From assembly GCA_949130485.1 (NCBI GenBank), contig OX422197.1:6862991-6926990 (forward strand): DNA of 64,000 nt, in the 5' to 3' direction. The DNA is from Agelas oroides. Its lineage: Eukaryota > Porifera > Demospongiae > Agelasida > Agelasidae. Within the stretch, counting starts at the first letter, position 1, and each line of letters starts with the position of its first letter. The translations under genes and the position numbers were made by a program. Below the pieces are notes generated by a model. The model saw only the letters and a list, made by a program, of their open reading frames with translations, ran no database searches and had not been told where the DNA came from. Shown in pieces: positions 1-11,789 of the stretch.

Positions 1-28
1 TGCATGTGTGTGCGGCGTGCGTGCGTAG

Positions 29-109
<81 letters not shown>

Positions 110-118
110 TGTGTTTGA
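1..118. repeat. (TG)n microsatellite
   Basis: Almost pure TG dinucleotides with a few GC, TT and CATG interruptions. Confidence 0.95.
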
Positions 119-370
119 AAACTACTTGTCTTGACTAATAAGAAGAGCCTTGCTTTCAAGCATAATGTGTGCAATTTGAATATGCTCCACCTCCCCCCCC
201 AATTTGTTGCCTCTGCACCAAATGGACTGCTTGTACAATAATGGGAACTAATACAAGACCTGGTGAAATCATCTCCGTCTGGAATACCTCCTTATGAAGT
301 TCTGTTCTTTTTTAAGCAGTACTTCTGGACAGAAATGCTTACGCCAGTGTAGCAAATCGATACATGTGTA

Positions 371-806
371 TAGCCTCATTCCCAGGCTGTTCTCACCTCC
401 AGTTCTTGAATCACTTACAGTATGCAGAAATGGAGGGGAAGGCCTGAGAGATTTCATCCTGTGCACTGTGATGTGATGTAGTAATAGATAGACACACATG
501 AGGGGTGGTGCCCAACGAAGAATCCTGAGGCCGTTCTTGTAATATCTTGTCCAAGAACTTGAGACTGCAACGTTTGAACGACAGTGTCAATACAGCTCAT
601 TGTTCCATTGTTCAGTAGACTCTCGACTGATCAATGCCAAGTTTGTGAGTTACAATGATTGGGCACCACCCCCATCTTTCTACCCTCTGTCTACCTGACG
701 TCATCACACGTGATGAAATCTCCCAGGCCTTCCTCTCAGTTTTTGCATACTGCAAGTGATCAATACTGGAGCCAGAATATGCAAAAACGGCCTGGGAATG
801 AGGCTA
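371..806. mobile_element. MITE, TAGCCTCATTCCCAGGC family
   Basis: Ends TAGCCTCATTCCCAGGC and GCCTGGGAATGAGGCTA. The inverted arms extend imperfectly for about 100 bases (CACTTACAGTATGCA on the left arm is mirrored on the right). No transposase. Most abundant element type of the window. Confidence 0.75.
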
Positions 807-1308
807 ACATGTGTACAAGATTTTGGTACAATTAAGGTTCTGTTCCCAAATTGTGTTGATAGCAGTACCAGCTCTGTTTTAGGTATTGCACTTCCCATCA
901 CACTCAATTTAGCCGTTGGTATTTCTGTTGCCACGTGTTTGTAATGCAGGAATCACTTTCCTCAATGAAAGTCCTCTTCCACAATGGTGCCGGGGAGAGA
1001 ACTGATCACTTTGAAGTAGTTGGTAGAGCAAACATTGTTTGATATATTCCCTGTTCAACTAGCTACCCCCTTTCAGGAGGAGCAGGAATTTGGTGGGAAT
1101 TCCTTGACTGTTTCAATATCAGACCCACTGTCTGGAGGAGATAGCCAGCCTCATGTAATCCTCTGGGTACCAGAAAAACACACAGGTCATCAAGGTGGGT
1201 GGATCCACAGAGGGAAATTGTGGACTTCTTTTACGTGTAGTAGTTGGTGTTGAAGGTTGAATTGTCAAGAAACATGTTTTGTTTTATGCCTCATTTATGT
1301 GTTGTCGC

Positions 1309-1466
1309 TCCCTCTCCCCCCTTCCCACTCCGTCCCTCATCTCTTCCCTCCTCTCCTCTCTCCCCTCCTCTCCTCTCCCCCCTCCTTACCTCTTTCCCTC
1401 CCCCTCCCCTTCCCCTTTCCCACTTCCCCTCTCCCATCCCTCTTCTTCCCCTCTCTCCTTCTCTAG
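1309..1466. repeat. Pyrimidine-rich (CT)n tract
   Basis: CCTCTCC/CCTTCC-type low-complexity sequence. Open frames here are compositional. Confidence 0.9.
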
Positions 1467-2173
1467 CTACCCAGTCGGCAAGCCCTTCACTCCGATTTTT
1501 CTGCTGAGCTGAAGTTGGAGGGAAGGTATGTACACGGTTGACATGCATGCATGGTGGTCTCTAGCTAGTTCCCTGTTCACGTGTTATGTTGTGTGTTTCA
1601 TTCTTACAACAGGGTAACTGCTATGTTCCACCGACAAGGAGACACGGACGGTGAAACTAGCCAAGAACCAGCTCCTGGGCTCTGTTAAAGGATGTTCACA
1701 TGATTGCTGTGTACAGTTGGCTGGCAGACTTGCTGCTGGTACGTTTCAACTGTATTACACTGGTATTATGCAAGTAGCCTTGAGCCCAGGCACATTGGAG
1801 CAGGGCCGTAGCAAGGTATTTCAAGGTGGTGTGGCCAAAGTGTACATACCACATGTAGAATCTAAGGGGGTCTGGGGGCCATGCTCCCCCAGAAAAATTT
1901 TGTTAAACTAGACGCTAGGAGATCGCTTCTGAGGCCATTGTTAGACCACAAATGTCATTATGTTCTGCAATTCTTATCAAACAGAATTTCAATAGTTGCT
2001 ACACGTACACTCTGTGAGGTAGTGGTCGCAGATTGGGCGTAACTTAGTGCACATAGTAGCTGCATATATGAGAGGCATACCCCGCAGCCAAAAAATTGCT
2101 TGGAGATCGCTGCTTAGCTGTGATCATCGGCAAGCAGGATTCTGATTCACATTGCATGCGTGTACTGAATGAG

Positions 2174-2272
2174 TAGTCTTGTTCCCAGGCTCCCGCCCAG
2201 CTTTCCATCGCTGGCAGTACATCACGTCATGCAAATGATGGAAAGCTGGGCGGGAGCCTGGGAGCGAGGCTA
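2174..2272. repeat. 99-bp near-perfect palindrome (hairpin MITE)
   Basis: Arms TAGTCTTGTTCCCAGGCTCC and GGAGCCTGGGAGCGAGGCTA continue inward through CCAGCTTTCCATC/GATGGAAAGCTGG to a short loop. Shares its ends with the TAGCCTCATTCCCAGGC family. Confidence 0.8.
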
Positions 2273-2614
2273 GTGTTTCGGATTCTGCGTATGAACTTAG
2301 CTGCGTGCACGTGCTGCAGGCAGCACGGGCTTTGTCGCAATAAGCAATGGCCATCGAGTAAACCAAAATGACTGAAAATCCTAACGCAACGTTACCATTT
2401 TTTCAGTGAAATTTACACGATCCGTTTTCTCAGGTTGCTAGTTCTTATACGTGTGACTTCATGTGTATTCAAAGTGCGCATGTGCACGTTCACGAAAAAG
2501 TGGTCGGGCCAAAACCCAACCAGCCCGACCGCTTGCTACGGCCATGTGGAGGTCCTGGAAACATGATTAGGAAGCAAATTTATAGATATCTATATACGAG
2601 GTTGTGTATAGGGG

Positions 2615-2885
2615 AGAGCCTAGTCTCGCTCCCAGGCTCTCTCCACTGATCATGAGGAAGGTTAGGTGAGAACCTATCCTTGCTCCCAGGCTCCCTCCAC
2701 TAGGGAGGGTTAGTTGAGAGCCTAGTTTCGCTCCCAGGCTCTCTCCACTAGGGAGGGTTAGGTGAGAACCTAGGCTCACTCCCAGCGGCTCTCTCCACTG
2801 ATCATGAGGAGGGTTTTAAGTGAGAACCTAGCCTCGCTCCCAGGCTCTCTTCACTAAGGAGGGTTAGGGGGAACCTGGAACAAGG
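2615..2885. repeat. Tandem repeat of about 60-70 bp, about 4 copies
   Basis: Unit contains CTCGCTCCCAGGCTCTCTCC and AGGGAGGGTTAGGTGAGA. It looks like tandem amplification of a MITE end. Confidence 0.8.
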
Positions 2886-3389
2886 CTAGTTAAACCCAGT
2901 CTGAGAGTTGGTTAAACCCAGACTTTTTTTCATTCCGGATTTTGTGAAGCTGTGAGACAAAATCTGAAATGGAAACCTAGGTGTGAAGCTACCATTGCCC
3001 TCGATCCCTTGTGTACCCTTTCCCGCTTCTCACCTTCTCAGCTACTCTCTTTCTCTTTCCTTTTTCTCTCTTCCCATAGACAATAAAACAACAGAGAGGA
3101 AGAAGACTTATGAGATGAGGGGGGAGGAAAGAGCCCCATGATATTTTTGTTCTCTGCAGGAATGAAGTTTGAAATTCATCAGTACCAGGAACTGTCATGT
3201 CAACCCCCTGTCAGTATGAAATGAATTGATGTAACCTGAGTTTTAATGACCACATTTAGCTGTTGGAGGTACTCAATGTGAACTTACACTGGCATCACAA
3301 GTCCACAAGGAACTATTCCAAATATAATACCATTCTGAAGAATTTCTGTTTGTTGGTCAGCATGCGGAAGTAAAGCCTAGTACGAAGAG

Positions 3390-6300
3390 AACAAGCCAAA
3401 ACATTAATGTGGACAAACACTAAATTCTATATTCTCTGCTTCTAACATTCTGAAGAGTTTCTCTTTGGTAGTCAGCATGCAGAAGTAAAGTGTACAAAAA
3501 GATCCAGCCTGAGAGTTGAATGTGGACAAACACTAAATTCTATATTCTCTGCTTCTAACATTCTAAAGAGTTTCTCTTTGGTAGTCAACATGCAGAAGTA
3601 AAGTGTACAAAAAGATCCAGCCTGAGAGTTGAATATGGACAAACACTAAATTCTATATTCTCTGTTTCTAACATTGTGAAGAGTTTCTCTTTGGTAGTCA
3701 GCATGCAGAAGTGAAGTGTACAAAAAGATCCAGCCTGAGAGTTGAATGTGGACAAACACCAAATTCTATATTCTCTGCTTCTAACATTCTAAAGAGTTTC
3801 TCTTTGGTAGTCAACATGCAGAAGTAAAGTGTACAAAAAGATCCAGCCTGAGAGTTGAATATGGACAAACACTAAATTCTATATTCTCTGTTTCTAACAT
3901 TCTGAAGAGTTTCTCTTTGATAGTCAGCATGCAGAAGTAAAGTGTACAAAAAGATCCAGCCTGAGAGTTGAATGTGGACAAACACTAAATTCTATATTCT
4001 CTGCTTCTAACATTGTGAAGAGTTTCTCTTTGGTAGTCAACATGCAGAAGTAGAGTGTACAAAAAGATCCAGCCTGAGAGTTGAATGTGGACAAACACCA
4101 AATTCTATATTCTCTGCTTCTAACATTCTGAAGAGTTTCTCTTTGGTAGTCAGCATGCAGAAGTAAAGTGTACAAAAAGATCCAGCCTGAGAGTTGAATA
4201 TGGACAAACACTAAATTCTATATTCTCTGCTTCTAACATTCTAAAGAGTTTCTCTTTGGTAGTCAACATGCAGAAGTAAAGTGTACAAAAAGATCCAGCC
4301 TGAGAGTTGAATGTGGACAAACACTAAATTCTATATTCTCTGCTTCTAACATTGTGAAGAGCTTCTCTTTGGTAGTCAGCATGCAGAAGTAAAGTGTACA
4401 AAAAGATCCAGCCTGAGAGTTGAATGTGGACAAATACTAAATTCTATATTCTCTACTTCTAACATTGTGAAGAGTTTCTCTTTGGTAGTCAACATGCAGA
4501 AGTAAAGTGTAAAAAAAGATCCAGCCTGAGAGTTGAATGTGGACAAACACTAAATTCTATATTCTCTGCTTCTAACATTGTGAAGAGTTTCTCTTTGGTA
4601 GTCAACATGCAGAAGTAAAGTGTACAAAAAGATCCAGCCTGAGAGTTGAATATGGACAAACACTAAATTCTATATTCTCTGCTTCTAACATTCTAAAGAG
4701 TTTCTCTTTGGTAGTCAGCATGCAGAAGTAGAGTGTACAAAAAGATCCAGCCTGAGAGTTGAATATGGACAAACACTAAATTCTATATTCTCTGCTTCTA
4801 TATAACGTTGTGAAGAGTTTCTCTTTGGTAGTCAACATGCAGAAGTAAAGTGTACAAAAAGATCCAGCCTGAGAGTTGAATATGGACAAACACTAAATTC
4901 TATATTCTCTGTTTCTAACATTGTGAAGAGTTTCTCTTTGGTAGTCAGCATGCAGAAGTGAAGTGTACAAAAAGATCCAGCCTGAGAGTTGAATGTGGAC
5001 AAACACTAAATTCTATATTCTCTGCTTCTAACATTGTGAAGAGTTTCTCTTTGGTAGTAAACATGCAGAAGTAGAGTGTACAAAAAGATCCAGCCTGAGA
5101 GTTGAATGTGGACAAACACCAAATTCTATATTCTCTGCTTCTAACATTGTGAAGAGTTTCTCTTTGGTAGTCAGCATGCAGAAGTAAAGTGTACAAAAAG
5201 ATCCAGCCTGAGAGTTGAATATGGACAAACACTAAATTCTATATTCTCTGCTTCTAACATTCTGAAGAGTTTCTCTTTGGTAGTCAGCATGCAGAAGTAA
5301 AGTGTACAAAAAGATCCAGCCTGAGAGTTGAATGTGGACATATACTAAATTCTATATTCTCTGCTTCTAACATTCTAAAGAGTTTCTCTTTGGTAGTCAG
5401 CATGCAGAAGTAGAGTGTACAAAAAGATCCAGCCTGAGAGTTGAATGTGGACAAACACTAAATTCTATATTCTCTGCTTCTAACATTGTGAAGAGTTTCT
5501 CTTTGGTAGTCAACATGCAGAAGTAAAGTGTACAAAAAGATCCAGCCTGAGAGTTGAATATGGACAAACACTAAATTCTATATTCTCTGCTTCTAACATT
5601 CTAAAGAGTTTCTCTTTGGTAGTCAGCATGCAGAAGTAGAGTGTACAAAAAGATCCAGCCTGAGAGTTGAATGTGGACAAACACTAAATTCTATATTCTC
5701 TGCTTCTAACATTCTGAAGAGTTTCTCTTTGGTAGTCAGCATGCAGAAGTAAAGTGTACAAAAAGATCCAGCCTGAGAGTTGAATGTGGACAAACACCAA
5801 ATTCTATATTCTCTGCTTCTAACATTGTGAAGAGTTTCTCTTTGGTAGTCAGCATGCAGAAGTAAAGTGTACAAAAAGATCCAGCCTGAGAGTTGAATGT
5901 GGACAAACACCAAATTCTATATTCTCTGCTTCTAACATTGTGAAGAGTTTCTCTTTGGTAGTCAGCATGCAGAAGTAAAGTGTACAAAAAGATCCAGCCT
6001 GAGAGTTGAATGTGGACAAACACTAAATTCTATATTCTCTGCTTCTAACATTCTGAAGAGTTTCTCTTTGGTAGTCAGCATGCAGAAGTAGAGTGTACAA
6101 AAAGATCCAGCCTGAGAGTTGAATGTGGACAAACACTAAATTCTATATTCTCTGCTTCTAACATTGTGAAGAGCTTCTCTTTGGTAGTCAGCATGCAGAA
6201 GTAAAGTGTACAAAAAGATCCAGCCTGAGAGTTGAATATGGACAAACACTAAATTCTATATTCTCTGCTTCTAACATTGTGAAGAGTTTCTCTTTGGTAG

Positions 6301-9300
6301 TCAGCATGCAGAAGTAAAGTGTACAAAAAGATCCAGCCTGAGAGTTGAATGTGGACAAACACTAAATTCTATATTCTCTGCTTCTAACATTGTGAAGAGT
6401 TTCTCTTTGGTAGTCAGCATGCAGAAGTAAAGTGTACAAAAAGATCCAGCCTGAGAGTTGAATGTGGACAAACACCAAATTCTATATTCTCTGCTTCTAA
6501 CATTGTGAAGAGTTTCTCTTTGGTAGTCAGCATGCAGAAGTAAAGTGTACAAAAAGATCCAGCCTGAGAGTTGAATGTGGACAAACATTAAATTCTATAT
6601 TCTCTGCTTCTAACATTGTGAAGAGTTTCTCTTTGGTAGTCAGCATGCAGAAGTAAAGTGTACAAAAAGATCCAGCCTGAGAGTTGAATGTGGACAAACA
6701 CTAAATTCTATATTCTCTGCTTCTAACATTGTGAAGAGCTTCTCTTTGGTAGTCAGCATGCAGAAGTAAAGTGTACAAAAAGATCCAGCCTGAGAGTTGA
6801 ATGTGGACAAATACTAAATTCTATATTCTCTGCTTCTAACATTCTAAAGAGTTTCTCTTTGGTAGTCAGCATGCAGAAGTAGAGTGTACAAAAAGATCCA
6901 GCCTGAGAGTTGAATGTGGACAAACACTAAATTCTATATTCTCTGCTTCTAACATTGTGAAGAGTTTCTCTTTGGTAGTCAACATGCAGAAGTAAAGTGT
7001 ACAAAAAGATCCAGCCTGAGAGTTGAATATGGACAAACACTAAATTCTATATTCTCTGCTTCTAACATTCTAAAGAGTTTCTCTTTGGTAGTCAGCATGC
7101 AGCAGTAGAGTGTACAAAAAGATCCAGCCTGAGAGTTGAATGTGGACAAACACTAAATTCTATATTCTCTGCTTCTAACATTCTGAAGAGTTTCTCTTTG
7201 GTAGTCAGCATGCAGAAGTAAAGTGTACAAAAAGATCCAGCCTGAGAGTTGAATGTGGACAAACACCAAATTCTATATTCTCTGCTTCTAACATTGTGAA
7301 GAGTTTCTCTTTGGTAGTCATCATGCAGAAGTAAAGTGTACAAAAAGATCCAGCCTGAGAGTTGAATGTGGACAAACACCAAATTCTATATTCTCTGCTT
7401 CTAACATTGTGAAGAGTTTCTCTTTGGTAGTCAGCATGCAGAAGTAAAGTGTACAAAAAGATCCAGCCTGAGAGTTGAATGTGGACAAACACTAAATTCT
7501 ATATTCTCAGCTTCTAACATTCTGAAGAGTTTCTCTTTGGTAGTCAGCATGCAGAAGTAGAGTGTACAAAAAGATCCAGCCTGAGAGTTGAATGTGGACA
7601 AACACTAAATTCTATATTCTCTGCTTCTAACATTGTGAAGAGCTTCTCTTTGGTAGTCAGCATGCAGAAGTAAAGTGTACTAAAAGATCCAGCCTGAGAG
7701 TTGAATATGGACAAACACTAAATTCTATATTCTCTGCTTCTAACATTGTGAAGAGTTTCTCTTTGGTAGTCAGCATGCAGAAGTAAAGTGTACAAAAATA
7801 TCCAGCCTGAGAGTTGAATGTGGACAAACACCAAATTCTATATTCTCTGCTTCTAACATTCTGAAGAGTTTCTCTTTGGTAGTCAGCATGCAGAAGTAAA
7901 GTGTACAAAAAGATCCAGCCTGAGAGTTGAATGTGGACAAACATTCTATATTCTCTGCTTCTAACATTCTGAAGAGTTTCTCTTTGGTAGTCAGCATGCA
8001 GTAGTAAAGTGTACAAAAAGATCCAGCCTGAGAGTTGAATGTGGACAAACACTAAATTCTATATTCTCTGCTTCTAACATTGTGAAGGGCTTCTCTTTGG
8101 TAGTCAGCATGCAGAAGTAAAGTGTACAAAAAGATCCAGCCTGAGAGTTGAATGTGGACAAACACCAAATTCTATATTCTCTGCTTCTAACATTGTGAAG
8201 AGCTTCTCTTTGGTAGTCAACATGCAGAAGTAAAGTGTACAAAAAGATCCAGCCTGAGAGTTGAATATGGACAAACACTAAATTCTATATTCTCTGCTTC
8301 TAACATTGTGAAGAGTTTCTCTTTGGTAGTCAGCATGCAGAAGTAAAGTGTACAAAAAGGTCCAGCCTGAGAGTTGAATGTGGACAAACACCAAATTCTA
8401 TATTCTCTGCTTCTAACATTGTGAAGAGTTTCTCTTTGGTAGTCAGCATGCAGAAGTAAGTGTACAAAAAGATCCAGCCTGAGAGTTGAATGTGGACAAA
8501 CATTAAATTCTATATTCTCTGCTTCTAACATTGTGAAGAGTTTCTCTTTGGTAGTCAGCATGCAGAAGTAAAGTGTACAAAAAGATCCAGCCTGAGAGTT
8601 GAATGTGGACAGACACTAAATTCTATATTCTCTGCTTCTAACATTGTGAAGAGCTTCTCTTTGGTAGTCAGCATGCAGAAGTAAAGTGTACAAAAAGATC
8701 CAGCCTGAGAGTTGAATATGGACAAACACCAAATTCTATATTCTCTGCTTCTAACATTGTGAAGAGCTTCTCTTTGGTAGTCAACATGCAGAAGTAAAGT
8801 GTACAAAAAGATCCAGCCTGAGAGTTGAATATGGACAAACACTAAATTCTATATTCTCTGCTTCTAACATTGTGAAGAGTTTCTCTTTGGTAGTCAGCAT
8901 GCAGAAGTAAAGTGTACAAAAAGATCCAGCCTGAGAGTTGAATGTGGACAAACACCAAATTCTATATTCTCTGCTTCTAACATTCTGAAGAGTTTCTCTT
9001 TGGTAGTCAGCATGCAGAAGTAAAGTGTACAAAAAGATCCAGCCTGAGAGTTGAATGTGGACAAACAATAAATTCTATATTCTCTGCTTCTAACATTGTG
9101 AAGAGCTTCTCTTTGGTAGTCAGCATGCAGAAGTAAAGTGTACAAAAAGATCCAGCCTGAGAGTTGAATGTGGACAAATACTAAATTCTATATTCTCTGC
9201 TTCTAACATTCTAAAGAGTTTCTCTTTGGTAGTCAGCATGCAGAAGTAGAGTGTACAAAAAGATCCAGCCTGAGAGTTGAATGTGGACAAACACTAAATT

Positions 9301-11335
9301 CTATATTCTCTGCTTCTAACATTGTGAAGAGTTTCTCTTTGGTAGTCAACATGCAGAAGTAAAGTGTACAAAAAGATCCAGCCTGAGAGTTGAATATGGA
9401 CAAACACTAAATTCTATATTCTCTGCTTCTAACATTCTAAAGAGTTTCTCTTTGGTAGTCAGCATGCAGAAGTAGAGTGTACAAAAAGATCCAGCCTGAG
9501 AGTTGAATGTGGACAAACACTAAATTCTATATTCTCTGCTTCTAACATTCTGAAGAGTTTCTCTTTGGTAGTCAGCATGCAGAAGTAAAGTGTACAAAAA
9601 GATCCAGCCTGAGAGTTGAATGAGGACAAACACCAAATTCTATATTCTCTGCTTCTAACCTTGTGAAGAGTTTCTCTTTGGTAGTCAGCATGCAGAAGTA
9701 AAGTGTACAAAAAGATCCAGCCTGAGAGTTGAATGTGGACAAACACCAAATTCTATATTCTCTGCTTCTAACATTGTGAAGAGTTTCTCTTTGGTAGTCA
9801 GCATGCAGAAGTAAAGTGTACAAAAAGATCCAGCCTGAGAGTTGAATGTGGACAAACACTAAATTCTATATTCTCAGCTTCTAACATTCTGAAGAGTTTC
9901 TCTTTGGTAGTCAGCATGCAGAAGTAGAGTGTACAAAAAGATCCAGCCTGAGAGTTGAATGTGGACAAACACTAAATTCTATATTCTCTGCTTCTAACAT
10001 TGTGAAGAGCTTCTCTTTGGTAGTCAGCATGCAGAAGTAAAGTGTACAAAAAGATCCAGCCTGGGAGTTGAATGTGGACAAACACCAATTCTATATTCTC
10101 TGCTTCTAACATTCTGAAGAGTTTCTCTTTGGTAGTCAGCATGCAGAAGTAAAGTGTACAAAAAGATCCAGCCTGAGAGTTGAATGTGGACAAACATTAA
10201 ATTCTATATTCTCTCCTTCTAACATTCTGAAGAGTTTCTCTTTGGTAGTCAGCATGCAGAAGTAAAGTGTACAAAAAATCCAGCCTGAGAGTTGAATGTG
10301 GACAAACACTAAATTCTATATTCTCTGCTTCTAACATTCTGAAGAGCTTCTCTTTGGTAGTCAGCATGCAGAAGTAGAGTGTACAAAAAGATCCAGCCTG
10401 AGAGTTGAATGTGGACAAACACTAAATTCTATATTCTCTGCTTCTAACATTCTGACGAGTTTCTCTTTGGTAGTCAGCATGCAGAAGTAAAGTGTACAAA
10501 AAGATCCAGCCTGAGAGTTGAATGTGAACAAATACTAAATTCTATATTCTCAGCTTCTAACATTGTGAAGAGTTTCTCTTTGGTAGTCAGCATGCAGAAG
10601 TAAAGTGTACAAAAAGATCCAGCCTGAGAGTTGAATGTGGACAAATACTAAATTCTATATTCTCTGCTTCTAACATTGTGAAGAGTTTCTCTTTGGTAGT
10701 CAGCATGCAGAAGTAAAGTGTACAAAAAATCCAGCCTGAGAGTTGAATGAGGACAAACACTAAATTCTATATTCTCTGCTTCTAACATTGTGAAGAGTTT
10801 CTCTTTGGTAGTCAACATGCAGAAGTAAAGTGTACAAAAAGATCCAGCCTGAGAGTTGAATGTGGACAAACACCAAATTCTATATTCTCTGCTTCTAACA
10901 TTCTGAAGAGCTTCTCTTTGGTAGTCAGCATGCAGAAGGAAAGTGTACAAAAAGATCCAGCCTGAGAGTTGAATATGGACAAACACTAAATTCTATATTC
11001 TCTGCTTCTAACATTGTGAAGAGTTTCTCTTTGGTAGTCAACATGCAGAAGTAAAGTGTACAAAAATATCCAGCCTGAGAGTTGAATATGGACAAACACT
11101 AAATTCTATATTCTCTGCTTCTAACATTGTGAAGAGTTTCTCTTTGGTAGTCAGCATGCAGAAGTAAAGTGTACAAAAAGATCCAGCCTGAGAGTTGAAT
11201 ATGGACAAACACTAAATTCTATATTCTCTGCTTCTAACATTGTGAAGAGTTTCTCTTTGGTAGTCAGCATGCAGAAGTAAAGTGTACAAAAAGATCCAGC
11301 CTGAGAGTTGAATGTGGACAAACACTAAATTCTTC
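3390..11335. repeat. 113-bp satellite array, about 70 units
   Basis: Unit runs GTGGACAAACACTAAATTCT ... GATCCAGCCTGAGAGTTGAA. Units are highly similar, with recurring variant bases (GTAGAG or GTAAAG; CTAAAG, CTGAAG or GTGAAG; CAACATG or CAGCATG) that form higher-order blocks. A diverged unit begins near 3,340 and the last ends at about 11,335 in unique sequence. The many ORFs on the minus strand only reflect the period and do not look coding. Confidence 0.97.
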
Positions 11336-11666
11336 TCTGCCTCGATCCCATCACTCCAGTGTGTGACCCAGTAGCAAGAGCATCTCACCACCATTCAAGT
11401 CCGTTTCACAGGTTATTAAAGTTTGATCCCCAGCAGCATGGATATCTTAGTTTCTACTGATTCTGCAAAGAAAAGCCTTCAATCACATCCGCCATTCTGG
11501 TGTCCCACAGATAATAATTCCAATGCAGCACGTATATCTACACAATCCAGTTTGGAAAGATTGTTCCACTGCATGGATACGCATGCATGCAAGTCTGTCT
11601 GCGCTGCCTCGATTGTGTGGGTGGGGCTCATGATTGAAATTCCAACGTTGATTTGTTTACCCAAAG
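11336..11666 (+). promoter_or_regulatory. Putative promoter/5' UTR region of gene A
   Basis: Homologous to 56,335-56,620 upstream of gene B, including the CATCACTCCAG block, the TGATCC block, the CGCCATTCT block and the GT-box. Shared flanks ahead of both start codons suggest promoter or 5' UTR. No transcription start can be fixed. Confidence 0.4.
11616..11628 (+). promoter_or_regulatory. GT/CACCC-box-like motif upstream of gene A start
   Basis: TGTGGGTGGGGCT lies 51 bases before the ATG and is kept in the gene B flank and in two duplicated flanks at 44,367 and 52,191. It resembles binding sites of Sp/KLF zinc-finger factors. No TATA box was recognised nearby. Confidence 0.35.
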
Positions 11667-11789
11667 ATGGCGTCGGGAGGTGGAACTGGAGACAAAAGTG
11701 CACCTCCTCTCCCCGACCATGCTGAAGCTGATCCGAAAGGAGGTGACCCTAAGAAGCCTGTGAAACGTTCTGATTTTAAGTTAGGAGGG
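11667..11789 (+). CDS. Gene A exon 1 (start codon, N-terminal 41 residues)
   Basis: Begins ATGGCGTCGGGAGG in context CAAAG-ATGG and encodes a Gly/Pro/Lys-rich polar segment starting MASGGG and ending KRSDFKLGG. The donor is GG|GTAAGTG, phase 0. The start is supported by the paralogous exon at 56,621, which shares the MASGG start, the Pro-Val-Lys stretch and the SDFK motif before its own phase-0 donor. The segment looks disordered and has no recognised domain. Confidence 0.7.

Larger units (their letters stand above)
119..3340. repeat. 5' flank of gene A, paralogous to 54,155-56,330
   Basis: Matches the gene B flank in order: GAAAACTACTTGTCTTGACT near 121 and 54,165; ACAGAAATGCTTAC near 330 and 54,553; the flank near 1,100-1,290 and 55,180-55,340; GGTTAAACCCAGACTTT near 2,910 and 55,592. 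No convincing exon was found here. Third-copy fragments lie at 48,105-51,040. Confidence 0.75.

Noticed and set aside
1020..1253. 77-residue ORF in the 5' flank
   Set aside because: Duplicated flanks at 48,200-48,550 and 55,170-55,310 do not preserve the frame.
3924..11394. Many minus-strand ORFs of 60-131 residues with a repeated peptide
   Set aside because: They are the 113-bp satellite read in rotating frames, with no start context, splice logic or selection on codon positions.
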